NCBI GenBank assembly: GCA_031772625.1
Contig: CM062804.1
Location: 274,195,174 to 274,259,173, forward strand
Direction: 5' to 3'
DNA length: 64,000 nt
Source of the DNA: Pinus tabuliformis
Lineage: Eukaryota; Streptophyta; Pinopsida; Pinales; Pinaceae
Part shown: piece by piece, positions 1-11,475 of the stretch
How the letters are laid out: each line of letters starts with the position of its first letter
Numbering within the stretch: position 1 is the stretch's first letter
Made by a program: the position numbers and the translations under genes
Notes under the pieces: generated by a model
Told to the model about the DNA's origin: nothing
What the model saw: the letters and a program-made list of their open reading frames with translations, nothing else
Databases searched by the model: none

Positions 1-9
1 ACCGATGAG

Positions 10-198
10 TCAGGTAGCCGGCCTAGCCGTGTAGAGCTTCAGGTGGCTTCCATTTACTTTACCAGGAAAAGGTTCACCATTCAACTTAACTAGCTGGAGC
101 ACACCTTTGTCTATGATTTCCTTAACCACGTAGGGTCCCAGCCAATGTATTTTGAATTTTCCTAAAAATTTTTCAAACTTACTGTCATATAGCAGCAC
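10..198 (-). pseudogene. B1 integrase C-terminal segment
   Basis: This 62-residue open stretch contains the conserved block GKFKIHWLGPYVV, then VNGSHLKLY, which is typical of the post-catalytic C-terminal domain of plant Ty3 integrases. It continues the integrase fragments at 364-1063 on the same strand. The equivalent segment in copy B2 lies around 62210-62400. It is part of a dead polyprotein and has no start codon of its own. Confidence 0.8.
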
Positions 199-363
199 TA
201 AATCATTTACTTTGAAAGTGCAAAACTTTATATGGCGAACGTGCGGGGCTTTTTCGCGTTGCTTTCATACCTGCTGATGAAACCCAGCCAAAAACCATTC
301 TTCCAATTATGCTAATCTTTCTTACAGGGCCTCGCGGTCTTCCATCCCTGTGAGTGCTGCAAT

Positions 364-1063
364 TCACAGACTAGGTACAATATATTCCATTACCATGACA
401 ACTTCTACACCATAAACTAACCGGAAAGGTATTTGTCCTGTTAGTTTCTTACATGTTGTCCCGTAAGCCCATAACATGGCAGGGACGCACAGGTCCCAAT
501 CATTTCGTTGCGTATTGCACACTTTGGTTAATGTGGTCTCTAGTATCATTTTGAAAGATCCATAGTCCCATTGGCTTGCGGGTGGTACAGTGTACTCCTC
601 TAATGATATACCTGGAACTCTTTTGTGAGCACGCTGATGGTTTTGTTCAAAAAATGCATTCCACAATCACTCATTAAGATTTTCAATTAGCCAAAGCGGG
701 TCAACATGTTTTCTAACAAAAACTTTGCCTCTGTAGTGGCTGTGCAGTCTTTACCAGCTGTGCTTCAACCCATCGTGTCAGATAATCCATCACGGTGATG
801 ATGTAGTGTGTGCCCGTCTTTCACTGAGGTTTGATCGGTCCCACAAAGTCAATTACCCATTTTTCTAACAGCTGTAGTTTCCTTTGTGGATTCAACAACA
901 TCTCCTCCCTTCGCGATGGTTTCCAAGTCCTTTGGCATACATCGCAAGCCTTACCATATGCTTTGGAATCCTGGTGCAGATTTTGCCACCATAACCCTGT
1001 GTAAAGGATTTTCTGTCTGGTTGCGTGTCCTACATAGTGTCCTCCCACATCGCCCCCATGCAC
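364..1063 (-). pseudogene. B1 integrase (zinc-binding and core fragments)
   Basis: Two fragments remain. The first (1063-821) holds the zinc-binding end, with HYVGHATRQKIL, the cysteine pair CDVCQR, and the start of the core at FVGPI. The second (666-364) holds the end of the core, with [26 protein letters not shown] and RLVYGVEVV. These are standard landmarks of Ty3 integrase. Frameshifts and stops between 667 and 820 break the catalytic core. Nothing here can be translated as one protein. Confidence 0.85.
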
Positions 1064-1102
1064 TTCTGCGAGGATCTGACTTCGCTCAAATTCAGGTACG
1101 TA

Positions 1103-1894
1103 TCATTGCAATATTTCATCATTTCCCATTTTGTATAGGTGCCCTACAATGACAGAAAAATCTGCCATGCGCACCACCAACTCCTTCTTCTGGTGGATAG
1201 AGTATTCCTTCAGCACAATCCCTGTTCTCAGAAAATGGATTATATCTTTGAAGTGTCCATCCATAATGTGCACCACAAAAAGCTGGGCAACGAGTAGTCC
1301 TTCCTCCATATTGGTGGGTTCCTCACCCGTCTCAATGCGTGATGAATGATCCAGTCCTGTGTTCAAGTGTCCAGGCTTTACTACAACCTGAAAATCATAT
1401 TCCTGGAACAATAAGAGCCACCTGCATATGCACTCCCTCAACACAGGCTTGTGGACCAGATATCTCAACGCGGAATGATCGGCATACATCTTGAAATGTC
1501 CTCTGAGAAAATAGTGTCAGTACTTTTCGAGTGCATATACTATTTCTAACCCCTCGTGCTCGGTTGTGGAATAGTTCTTTTCAGCTTTTGATAATCTGCA
1601 ACTTGCAAATGCAATAGGGTGGTCCAAGCCCTCGCCGCCTTCTTGGGTAAGTACTGCTCAGAGCACGATACACGACGCATCAACGTGGACATGAAACTCC
1701 ACATCCCATTTTGGAAAAACCAAGATTGGAGCGGATGCCAACTTCCCTTTTAGAACATCCAGACTCTTCATACAATCATCATTCCAGTAGTATGTGACAT
1801 ATTTTTTCAATAGTTTCTCCATCGGCGCGGTAATTTGGGCATAGATTTTGATAAACTTCCTATAGTATCCTGTGTGTCCCAAGGTAGCGCACAA
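1103..1894 (-). pseudogene. B1 RT thumb/connection and RNase H
   Basis: Fragment 1894-1658 carries the RT C-terminal motif LGHTGYYRKFI, then PMEKLLKK and the start of RNase H (FHVHVDASC). Fragment 1489-1103 carries YADHSALRYLVHKPVLRE, FQEYDFQVVVKPGHLN and the linker to integrase. The order and motifs match Ty3 RT-RNase H. Stops and frameshifts separate the pieces around 1500-1657. The aligned part of copy B2 is at 63390-64000. Confidence 0.85.
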
Positions 1895-2668
1895 CTATTT
1901 AACACTTCATGGTGCTTCCAAATTTAGAATCAATGCAATCTTCACAGGATCCACCATCAGCCCTTGTTTGCAGACCACGTGTCCTAACAAATTCCCAAAG
2001 GGAACAAGGAAAGTGCACTTCTTAAGGTTCAACACAATCTAGTGTCGTCAACAATTATCCAATATCAAGCGTAAACTCAGTACATGGTGTTTCAGTAACC
2101 CAAAAACAGTGCAGTCATCCAGACAAACCTCCAAGAACTTGTGAATTTATTCTTTGAATGTGGTGACAATGATGCACGGAAAGATCGCTCGTGCATTTTT
2201 CAATCCAAACAGATAACTGTGTATTTGAAGCAACCCCGTTCTGTCTCGAAGGTCATTTTTCTCCTGTCTTCCCACACGATCTTAATGTGGTGGTACCCCG
2301 AGAACCCATCCATGAAGGAGTATGCCTCTTGTCTGCCAACATTTTCCTGTACTTCATCTATAAATGGTGTTGGGAACGGATCGTGTACATAGGCGTCATT
2401 CAGCTTCCTGAGGTCGACACATATTCTTATTTCACCCTTCTGCTTTTTCTCCTGTACTACCATAGGGATCACCCAGTCAGATTCTTCCATCGGCTCAATA
2501 ATTCTGGTTGTGAGCACTTTGTCTAAATATTCATGGATCTTTTCTTTGTACTTTGGATTCAAATGGTAAGGCCTCTGCTTGATCAGCTTTGTGTTGAGCT
2601 TTAAGTTGATATTCATCATTCCCAAATCGCAAATAATCCCGTTTAAATCCATAATTTTGGTCTGGAAT
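1895..2668 (-). pseudogene. B1 reverse transcriptase
   Basis: Minus-strand translation shows KGEIRICVDLRKLNDAYV, the palm segment SFMDGFSGYHHIKI and, past a frameshift near 2200, a catalytic box reading CLDD at about 2115-2126, where family members usually have a YxDD-type box. The proline-rich entry KQRPYHLNPKYKEKI lies at about 2540-2590. The open frame runs into the 5' LTR of element C at 2669, and RT homology starts only at 2668, so C split the gene. The sequence resumes on the far side of C at 9642. Confidence 0.85.
2664..2668. repeat. Target site duplication of element C (left), GGAAT
   Basis: GGAAT directly precedes the 5' LTR of element C and is repeated exactly at 9637-9641 after the 3' LTR. 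A 5-bp duplication is normal for Ty3 integrases and fixes both ends of the insertion. Confidence 0.93.
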
Positions 2669-3886
2669 TGATGCAGGAGCATAAGGCTTGAAGATGAATT
2701 CAAGGAATCACTGCAAAAATACAAAAAAATATTACAAGGAAAGGAGTGGGATCCTTTAGCCATCAATTTCCATGTTTTTCTAGTCAAGCATAGAGCTAGA
2801 ATATAGTATTTGATCATGATGTAATAAATTTTAGCTAGTTAGCTGTAGTGGAGACTCTCGAGGAGAATGCCTCACAAGATAGATAGGGTTAATAAATTTT
2901 AGCATTTGAATTAAGATTTGGTTGTTAGGATGAACCAGTACTTATGTAATTTTCACACTATTGTAAGAGGATTTTGATTGTTGAAGAAATTTGGCTTTCC
3001 TGGAGCGAATCCAGTAAATTGGGAAGATTTAGTTTCTGTGTATGCGGATGAGAAATTCCCTGTCAAAGACTGAAGGATAATCTTCTTCGAAATCTCTATG
3101 TTATTGTGAAATTCGAAGTTTAATTGGTGTTCTGTGAGAATGAATGAAATTGTGTTGACTGTGTTAAATTCCCTTTTCTAATTTTTAACTGATTTTCTCT
3201 TCAATTCTGAGTGTGTTGAGCAAATGGTCGAGATCAGCGGAGGAAGACCAAGGACATAGCACATGATGATTGATTTCAAACCGATAGATCTTGGTCAAGA
3301 CAGATCAATGGTGTACGAGCGAGGTAGTTACCCGACAGTTAACGAGTAGAAGCGGTTGGAGAAACCGACAAGTGGATTTGAGGCGAAGAAAGGCTGTAAA
3401 TGGTAATCCCCCCAGCGGCTCCGATTCCATACACATAGTGACATGTAGCAGCGAGGAGAGAGAGGGAAACCGCTTTTCGGGTCGATTTGAAGTGTGCAAG
3501 TTAATGGGCCAATATACGTGTGAGCTGTTAGATCTGGTGGAGCAAGATCGACGGTTAATAGATGAGAAGCAAGTTTGAAGTCGGGAAGTGAGGTGACCAT
3601 TGGATCGTGAATAGATCAATGGTGAAGAAGAGCCGAAGAGTTTTTAGAAGGTGGATTTCAAATTTTATTAAACTATGGTTTGTGTTACCATTGGGTCCAG
3701 ACTAGTGGAAGTTTAGCGGAACTCTATGACTTTTGGAGGGGTCTGCTAGCTTAGTGGAAGCTCTAAAATTTTTAGTGGATGACAAAGAGCCCATCAGACC
3801 AACAATTACACTTGCAAACAGAAGTAGAAGATATAATGTCACAATTTGGGAGATTAACACTCCTTCCTGCACCCAGACCACCGTCA
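2669..3886 (+). repeat. 5' LTR of element C
   Basis: Starts TGATGCAGGAGC and ends CCGTCA. It matches 8419-9636 along its whole 1218-bp length. The terminal bases TG...CA and the adjoining PBS define the ends. Open frames inside it on either strand have no recognisable product. Confidence 0.93.
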
Positions 3887-3890
3887 TTAG

Positions 3891-3902
3891 TGGTATTAGA
3901 GC
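3891..3902 (+). other. Primer binding site of element C (initiator Met type)
   Basis: TGGTATTAGAGC lies four bases after the 5' LTR. It matches the usual plant tRNA-Met PBS TGGTATCAGAGC with one mismatch. Confidence 0.8.
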
Positions 3903-4007
3903 AACATGTTGACATTGAATATTGATTTCAGAGTTGGAAGAGAATGGGGACATGGTAGAAGAGGTAGACCATTTTCAAATTCTGAAGTTTTGGAAGCTAT
4001 GCAATAG

Positions 4008-4460
4008 ATGCAAGCTAGATTGGAAGAAGTAGAAATGGGAAGAGATGCAGATGTTGGAGATGTCAGTGAACCTAAAGCTGAAGCTACAGAAGAAGAACCT
4101 CCAGATGTAACTCCTGAAATGAGATTATTTAGGTTAGTATTAAGATCCACATCCAAGCCTAGACTTGAAGTCTCAATCTACATAGTAAGGTTAAGCCATG
4201 AGGAATTGATAGACTGGATAAACGATATGGAGAAATTCTTCGATTATGAAGAAACAAATGAAGGAAAGAAGGTGAAGCTTGCTATCACAAAACGAAACGG
4301 ACATGCAGCACTTTGGTGGGATGGAGTGCAAGCTGAGAGAAGAAGGCTTGGCAAACAACTAATTAAGAATTGGAACAGGATGGTGGCAAAACTGAGAGGT
4401 AAGTTTTTTCTCAGTGACTATCAACGAACACTATTTAGACTAATGTTGAATCTTAGATAG
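4008..4460 (+). pseudogene. Element C gag (capsid)
   Basis: A 150-residue open stretch contains the plant retrotransposon gag pattern: IDWINDMEKFFDYEE, KVKLAITKRNGHAALWWDG and W-N-x-M followed by LRGKFF. A TAG at 4458-4460 ends it early. The gag frame resumes past stops and is followed by an arginine/glycine-rich tail near 4690-4860 (repeated GRGG-like residues), where a nucleocapsid domain is expected. I do not see an intact CCHC knuckle. The acidic N-terminus is rich in glutamate. Confidence 0.85.
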
Positions 4461-4902
4461 AGATCTATGACAGTAAAGGAATACACAGAGGAATTCTATA
4501 AAGTAAGCATAAGCATGACAGATTCAAGATATAGATGAGAAGGTTTCTAGATATGTGAATGGTATTGGGATGGACATTCAAGATGAGATAAGTGTACTAT
4601 CTCCTAAAACAGTAGAAGAGGCTTACCAGATGGCACTTAAGGGTGAAGAAAAACTCGTGAGGAAGCAGTCTACCAGAAATATAGGTACTTTCTGAGGAAG
4701 GGGAAGATTAGGTGGTAGAGGAAGATCTACATCACCTATAGATGGCTAGTAGCAACTCAAGTCAACATGCATCCAGAGGAGGTGATGCAAGTGGCAGAGG
4801 GAGTTTTTCTAGAGGAAGAGGAGGTAGAGGTAGAGGAAGAGAGTGCAGGAACAAAGTTAGAGGAATGAAATTGTTGCTTAAGTTGAGGAAGAAGCAGTAG
4901 CA

Positions 4903-5448
4903 GTGATAGAAGAAGAAGATGTACTAGAGAGAGGAGAATCTTTGGTAGTCAATAAAGTTTTTCTCAAGCCAGCAAAGGAGATAGTTGAACCATCACAAAG
5001 GAGGAATTTTTTCAGAACAGTGTGTAAGGTTCAAGGGAAATGTTGTCGGATGATTATTGATAGTGGCAGCACTGATAATTTGGTCTCTACAGAAGTGGTA
5101 GAGAAATTGATGTTGAAGACAATGAGACATCCAACACCTTACAAGGTGTCATGGTTACAAAAGGGACATTAGTTGTTAGTGAATGAACAGTGTGAAGTGG
5201 AGTTGCAGTTGGGCAAATATAAGGATAAAATTATATGTGATGTGATGCCCATGGATATGTGTCACATATTTCTTGGGAGACCTTGGCAATATGACAGAGG
5301 AGGTATGCGTGATGGGAAAATAAATACCTACAAGTTTTGTAAAGTTGGTTTCAATCATACATTGTTGCCTATGGAAGAAGTGGATGCATCAGGAAAGAAG
5401 AATGGTCCAAAAACTCTATTACTAGGAGGAAAGGAATACTTACAGTAG
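4903..5448 (+). pseudogene. Element C aspartic protease
   Basis: The catalytic motif appears as MIIDSGSTDNLVS, a standard retroviral-type D-S-G box, at about 5050-5090. Downstream, CDVMPMDMCHIFLGRPWQYD is the typical end of plant Ty3 protease with its LGRPW block. A TAG at 5170-5172 splits the domain between the two open stretches. It lies between gag and RT, as expected. Confidence 0.88.
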
Positions 5449-5544
5449 ATTGAAGAAAACGAGGTAAATTTTGTTGTAATTTGCAAGCCCAAAGTAATAA
5501 GGACTTCTACTAAATCTTCTAGGTTACCCATTGAAATTCAAGAA

Positions 5545-6900
5545 ATGTTGGACAACTATTGTGATATCATTGCTGATGATTTTCCTAATGAGTTACCACC
5601 CATTAAAAGGATTAGCCATCATATAGATTTGATTCTAGGAGCAAATCTACCAAACAAGGCAACTTACAGAATGACTCCCATAGAAAATGAAGAGGTTAGA
5701 AAGCAGGTTCAGGAACTGCTTGACAAAAGACTTATCAAATAAAGTTTGAGTCCTTGTATAGTACCAACAGTGTTGAGTCCAAAGAAAGATGGAGGCTGGA
5801 GAATGTGTACTAATTCAAGAGCCATCAATAAAATCACAATCAGATATAGATTTACTCTACCTAGAATTGAAGATTTGATGGATTGTTTGAGTGGAGCAAA
5901 GTATTTTACAAAACTAGATCTTAAGAGTGGCTATCATCAGATAAGGATAAGAGAAGGGGATGAGTGGAAAACTACTTTTAAGTCAAATGAAGGATTATAT
6001 GAATGGAGAGTAATGCCTTTTGGGTTGTCAAATGCACCAAGTACATTTATGAGACTCATAAATGAAGTTCTTAAAGAGTTAATTGGTAAATTTGTAATAG
6101 TATATCTGGACGATATATTAGTTTATAGCAGGTCTAAGCAGGAACACATGAGACATCTGAATTATGTCTTACCAAGGTTACAACAAGAAAAATTATTGCT
6201 GAATTTGAAGAAATGTTCATTCCTGAAAGAGGAATTAGTGTATTTGGGTTTCCTTATTTCTGCTGAATGGTTGAAGATGGATCTAGAGAAGATTGAGGCA
6301 ATCATGGAGTGGCCTTCACGCGAAATTATTTTTGACATAAGAATTTTTCATGCTCTTGCTAGTTTTTATAGGAAATTCATAAAGAATTTTAGTAAGATAA
6401 ATTCTCCTATTGTTGAGACTATAAATAAAGATAAACAACCGTTTAGATGGACTGCTGAAGCAGAAAAGATTTTTCAGCTATTGAAGAAGAAGATCACTAA
6501 AAAATCTATTTTGATTCTACCTGATTTTAGTAAACCTTTCCAAGTGAAATGTGATGCCAATGGAGAAGCTATTGGAGTTGTTTTAAGTCAGGAAGGCAGA
6601 CCTATAGCTTATTTTAGTGAAAAGCTGAATGATTCAAAGAAGAAGTATTCTTCTTATGATAAAGAGTTTTATGCAGTTGTGCAGTCATTGAAGAAGTGGG
6701 GACATTATCTAATGTCAAAAGAGTTCATACTTGATTTAGATAACCATGCATTGCAGTATATTATGCAACAGCCAAAGCTTAACTAGAAACATGCCAAATG
6801 GCTATAGTATCTTCAGGGTTTCCATTTTGTCTTAAGGCGTATAAATGGACATTCAAACAAAGTTGCAGATGCTTTAAGTAGGAGAAATACATTATTTCAA
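5545..6900 (+). pseudogene. Element C reverse transcriptase and RNase H
   Basis: The best preserved Ty3 RT in the window, interrupted by a stop at 5740-5742 between its N-terminus and the palm. Visible motifs are the FTKLDLKSGYHQIRI palm strand, [15 protein letters not shown] and the catalytic box VYLDDILVYS. These are followed by the RNase H start VKCDANGEAIGVVLSQ, with YFSEKLN and YDKEFYAVVQSLKKWGHYL. RNase H ends near DALSRR at about 6870-6890, just past a stop at 6784. The catalytic aspartates of RT are present. Confidence 0.92.
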
Positions 6901-6915
6901 GAGAGTCAAATTCAA

Positions 6916-7740
6916 GTGTTGGGTTTTGATTTTCTTAAAGAATTGTACGAGACAGATTTAGATTTTAAAGAGGAATTTGAATCTTGTAAGAATCCTGTTT
7001 TGATGGATAGGAATAAATGGTTGGATTATTTCTTACAAGATGGATTGTTGTTTAAGAGAAATCAGTTATGCATGCCAAATTATTTTATGAGGGAGAACTT
7101 AATCAAAGAGAAACATAGTGGTGGACATGCAGGAAATTTTGGTATAGATAAGACTTATGAGTAGTTGAACATATTTTATTTCTGTCCAAAAATGAGATCT
7201 GAAGTGGAAACGTATGTGAAATTTTGTAAAGTCTGTCAATATGTAAAGGGAAGAAGCCAAAACATAGGTTTGTATGCTCCATTACCAATTCTAGATAGGC
7301 CTTGGGATATGGTAAGTATGGATTTTGTTTTGGGCTTACCAAAGACTCAAAGAGGAAATGATTCAATTTTTGTTGTAATGAACAGATTTTCAAAAATGGC
7401 ACATTTTATTCCATGTTATAAAACTAGTGATTCTACTCACATTTCTAATTTCTTTTTCAAGGAGATTGTAAGATTACATGGGTTTCCTAAGAGTATTGTC
7501 TCAGACAGGAACTCCAAATTTGTTGGACATTTTTGGAGGACACTATGGAAGAAGCTGGGAACTAAACTGAGTTTCAATTCTGCCTATCATCCACAGATTG
7601 ATGGATAGACTGAAGTTGTGAACAGGAGTTTGGGTAATATTTTAAGGAATCTTACTGGAGAAAATCCAAAGCAGTGGGATCAAGTATTGGCACAGGCTAA
7701 ATATGCATATAATGACTCACCTAACAGGAGTACAGGGTAG
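6916..7740 (+). pseudogene. Element C integrase
   Basis: The zinc-binding region is visible as EKHSGGHAGNFGIDKT, then a stop at 7162-7164, then FCKVCQYVKG with its cysteine pair. The core follows with MDFVLGLPKTQRGNDSIFVV, the second aspartate in IVSDRNSKF and AYHPQIDG ahead of a stop at 7606-7608. The last part (NRSLGNILRN, AYNDSPNRSTG) reads past another stop at 7738. The aspartates of the D,D,E core can be placed. Broken by at least three stops. Confidence 0.88.
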
Positions 7741-7920
7741 AGTCCATTCCATATAGTTTATGGAATGAATCCAGGAGGAGTGTCTAAGTTAAGAAACTTG
7801 GTAAAAGATGAGATGAGAAGTGCAGAGGGAGAAGATTTCGCTTCAGAAATACAAGTAATACATGAACAGGTGAAACAACAGCTATAAGATAGCAACATCA
7901 AGTACAAAAATAGAGTAGAC

Positions 7921-8396
7921 ATGAGAAGAATAGAAGTGAACTTTGAAGTTGGATATTTGGTTTTAGCACACCTAAGGAAGGAAAGATTTCCAAAGAGGGA
8001 GTACAACAAATTGAAGTTCAAGAAAATTGGACCATGCAGAGTATTAAGGAAAATTTCTGCAAATTCATATGAAATTGAATTACCCCGTGATGTTGGAATA
8101 TCTCCAATTTTCAATGTTGTTGATCTATACAAATATGAAGGTGAAATTGCAAATGATACAGAAGAAGACCAAGAGACACATGAAATTGACTGGGTAAAAC
8201 AATTACCTACAGCAAAGGAATTACAGCCATAAAGGATTTTAGACAAAAAAGTGTTCAAGAAAACCAAAGGACAAGAGTACTTTCAGTATTTGGTCGAATG
8301 GAAGGGTCAACCAATTGCTGAAGCTACTTGGGTAACATAAAACATGTTATAGAAATTTGACAGTTCTGTAGAAGAGCTCATGGAGAGGAGCCCATG
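7921..8396 (+). pseudogene. Element C integrase C-terminus and chromodomain
   Basis: Residues such as [14 protein letters not shown] and [19 protein letters not shown] form the usual integrase C-terminal region. After a stop at 8230-8232 the frame continues with EYFQYLVEWKGQP and EATWVT, a clear chromodomain signature (Y-L-V-x-W-K-G, then A-T-W). This places element C in the chromovirus group. Chromodomains of these elements are thought to steer integration to particular chromatin. Confidence 0.85.
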
Positions 8397-8418
8397 AATA
8401 ATTTTGTCCTTAAGAGTT

Positions 8419-9636
8419 TGATGTAGGAGCATAAGGCTTGAAGACGAATTTGAAGAATTATTCAAAAAATACAAAAAAATATTACAAGCAAAGGAGTGGG
8501 ATCCTTTATCTATCAATTTCCATGTTTTTATAGTTAAGCATAGAGCTATAATATAGGATTTCATCATGATGTAATAAATTTTAGTTAGTTAGCTATAGTG
8601 GATATTCTCAAGGAGAATGCCTCACAAGACAGATAAGATTAATAATTTTAGCCTTTGAATTAGGATCTGGTTGTTAGGATGAACCAGTACTTATGTAATT
8701 TTGACACTATTATAAGAGGATTTTGATTGTTGAAGAAATTTGGCTTTCCTGGAGCGAATCCAATAAATTGGGAAAATTTAGTTTTTGTGTATGTGGATGA
8801 GAAACTCCATGTCAAATCCCAAAGGATAATCTTCTTCGAAATCTCTGTGTTATTGTGAAATTCAAAGTTTAATTGGTGTTCTATGAGATTGAATGAAATT
8901 GTGTTGACTGTGTTAAATTTCGTGTTTTTCTTTTTAACTAAGTTTCTCGTGAATTCGGGGTGTGTTGAGCGGATGGTCGAGATCAGCGGAGGAAGACCGA
9001 GGACACAACAAATGAAGATTGATTTTGGACTGATATATCTCAGTCGAGACAGATCAATGGTGTTCGGGCAAGGAAGTTACCCGATAGTTAATGAGTAGGA
9101 GTGGTTGGAGAAACCCACAAGTGGATTTTGGGCAGAGGAAAGGCTGTAAATGCTAATTCCCCCATTGGCTCTGATTCCATACACACAGTGACATGTAGTA
9201 GCGAGGAGAGAGAGGGAAACCACTTTTCGAGCGGATTTGGAGTGCGCAAGTTAACGGGCTGATATACGAGTGAGCCATTAGATCTGGTGGAGTGAGATCG
9301 ATGGTTGATGAAAGAGAAGCAATTTTGAAGTCAGGAAGTGATGCGACCATTAGATCTTGAATAGATCAACGGTGAAGAAGTTCTGATGAGTTTTTAGAAG
9401 GCAGATTTCAAATATTATTTAACTATGGTTTGTGTTACTGTTGGGTCCAGACAAGTGGAAGTTTAGCAGAACTCTACAACTTTTGGAGGGGTCTGCTAGC
9501 TTAGCAAAAGCTCTAAAGTTTTCAGTGGATGACAGAGAGCCCATCGAACCAACAATTACACCTGCAAACAGAAGTAGAAGATATAATCTCACAATTTGGG
9601 AGATTAACACTCCTTCCTGCACCCAGACCACTGTCA
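8419..9636 (+). repeat. 3' LTR of element C
   Basis: Starts TGATGTAGGAGC and ends CTGTCA, followed directly by the GGAAT duplication at 9637-9641. Same length as the 5' LTR (1218 bp) with many substitutions. Confidence 0.93.
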
Positions 9637-9641
9637 GGAAT

Positions 9642-9919
9642 AAATATTGGTATTCGCGGAGTAACGCTGTGACCTTATCCACTATGGCATCATTCTAATA
9701 GTCTCCAATTGTCACATACTTTGGTTCTACCTCCATTCCAATGTTTACCTTATTCGTTTTGAGCAGCACGATGATGTCGAGATCCTCAATTGAGGGTCCT
9801 TGAACCTTGTGATATCCTTCCATTTTTGGAATGCTAATATTATGTGACTCCTCATCCTCCTCCTCAACATTTACATTGTACTAGTACAATGTATAGCTCA
9901 ATTGTGTCGCCCATTCCGG
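9642..9919 (-). pseudogene. B1 linker between gag-like domain and RT
   Basis: This stretch is the continuation of the minus-strand B1 polyprotein on the far side of element C. Removing element C and one GGAAT joins 9642 to 2668, the start of RT. Scattered stops are present, and no recognisable domain is seen here. Confidence 0.6.
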
Positions 9920-10261
9920 CTAAAGTGTTTCTATTGGCTCCTGGGGTATATTAAAAATAACAGCTTTTACCACGTGTAGCGCATCATCAATAATATCCCA
10001 CCATCGATCTTCAAACGTGAACATTAACAAAAATCCCTCACATAAGATATCCCATTCGCTCTTACCATGATGGAGCTCTATTTCAATATACCAATTCATG
10101 GGTATGACATCTAGAGTATGATAGAACAAATACACCCATTCAGGTTGTGGCTCGTCCCCATAGACCTTGGTCCATTTCACGACGTTGGAACGTGGATCAT
10201 CCTGACCCTCATATTTGTTTGTTAGTCGCAGTTGCGGTTTCCCAAATTGTAGGTGCATCAT
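9920..10261 (-). pseudogene. B1 second gag-like domain between protease and RT
   Basis: This 113-residue open stretch has a gag-type capsid pattern: NKYEGQDDPRSNVVKWTKVY, then PMNWYIEIELHHGKSEWDIL and a phenylalanine-rich end. The first gag domain of the same element lies much further upstream, at 12256-12660, before the zinc knuckles and protease. This domain follows the protease in reading order and precedes RT. Similar proteins are, as far as I recall, common in fern and conifer elements, but I cannot confirm a function. It could also be a diverged linker with gag-like composition. Confidence 0.6.
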
Positions 10262-10624
10262 CCTTCGACATTCATGCCAGCTTTCAAAACTTCCTTGATG
10301 TGTACCCCACCATCTTGTGGGCGTAGTGTGCAGTGCCCTTTTTGGTGCATCGAACCGCTGCAGTTTTAGTACTGCACTTTCAAATTTGCTAAGAAATTAC
10401 TCCACCGCTGTCAACCCATCATACATTGGCATATATTATACCTCTATTGTCACGCAGTTCAGTGATCTCATCATCATATTGCAAGTGAGCGTTGTCACTT
10501 CATGCAGTCGATTCTTCCATCATTCTATTTCTTCATCCAAATCCGAAGTGCAAGAGCTTTCGCACTCCCATGAAACTCTACCATCTGTAGTTGGATTGAC
10601 CTAATCATGTTCTTGTGCAGTTAT

Positions 10625-11470
10625 CTAGTATATGCAATCAAGATCATCATCACTATCCTCGTCGCACACCAATTCAGTGTATTGCGCTCCTTTTTTAGGG
10701 TCTATTGGTACTACAACGCGTAGTTCCTTTTTCTCAAAACTCATTTTGCACATTTTCAAGTTTATGATTTCATTCATATCAGTGGCCCAGTCTATGCCCA
10801 GTAGTGCAGGATATGGATTGCTATCATCGACAATCTCTATCACTTCAAAATCCGCCAGTGCACTCGCACCTTAAATATCCACTATTATACCTTGCAATAT
10901 TCCCATCAGTAGGATCTTCTACTAGTTAGACATTCGTAATTGAATAGGAAATCACTGCAATGCGGGCCTGCCCATGCGTTCCCATGTCTGTTTTGGTAAT
11001 ACATTCACGTCCGATCCTAAATCCAGAATCACCTGATCCATTTTATATTCTCCGATTTGTGCAGTCAATCTCATTTCCCTTCTTGTGCGCAATGCATTCT
11101 TTACAACTTTCAGGACCATGCGCAGTTCTCCTGCCTTCGCGCACGTAGTGATAAGCTCATGTAGTCCTTTTACCGCCTTGATGTTGTGTGACAATTTCAT
11201 GCATATCTCCAAAAAGGTAGTAAGCATTGAAGGATCCTTCCCTGATTCTGGTTGATCCTTACTACCTAAAGTCGAGGCCTCCGTGAAGCTCTTCTTATCT
11301 TCCATGAATGTCTCCTTCATGTTCTCTAAATAAAATTTAGGTTCCTTTGTAGGAGGCTTGTGAACCCATGCACTCTCCTCAGTCTGCTTACCCTTGTCAT
11401 CTATTGTCATGATACCAATTCTAAGCACTCTGTTTACATTCGGGTCCTCTTCGCGCAGTTCAAACCTCAT
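10625..11470 (-). pseudogene. B1 aspartic protease
   Basis: Fragment 11470-10952 ends in DQVILDLGSDVNVLPKQTW, the protease active-site region with D-L-G-S in place of the usual D-S/T-G-A/S. Fragment 10843-10625 continues with PALLGIDWATDMN, matching the second conserved block (ALLGxDW) of this protease group. Stops lie between them. The N-terminal part before the active site is charged and has no further domain. Confidence 0.8.
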
Positions 11471-11475
11471 AATTT

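Larger units (their letters stand above)
2669..9636 (+). mobile_element. Element C: complete Ty3 chromovirus, degenerate
   Basis: A full-length LTR retrotransposon with two 1218-bp LTRs (2669-3886 and 8419-9636), a Met-type PBS, gag, protease, RT, RNase H, integrase and a C-terminal chromodomain in that order. Identical GGAAT target duplications flank it. It sits inside family B element B1 in the opposite orientation. The LTRs differ at about one base in eight over the first 150 bases, so the insertion is old. At least eight in-frame stops or frame changes break the polyprotein, so it is inactive. Confidence 0.95.

Noticed and set aside
886..1152. Plus-strand open frames across the B1 integrase/RNase H region (also 1131-1349, 2141-2526, 62 kb-63 kb equivalents)
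   Set aside because: They are antisense shadows of minus-strand Ty3 coding sequence and have no recognisable domains.
3291..3619. Open frames on both strands inside element C LTRs
   Set aside because: They are not conserved between the two LTRs and have no known product.
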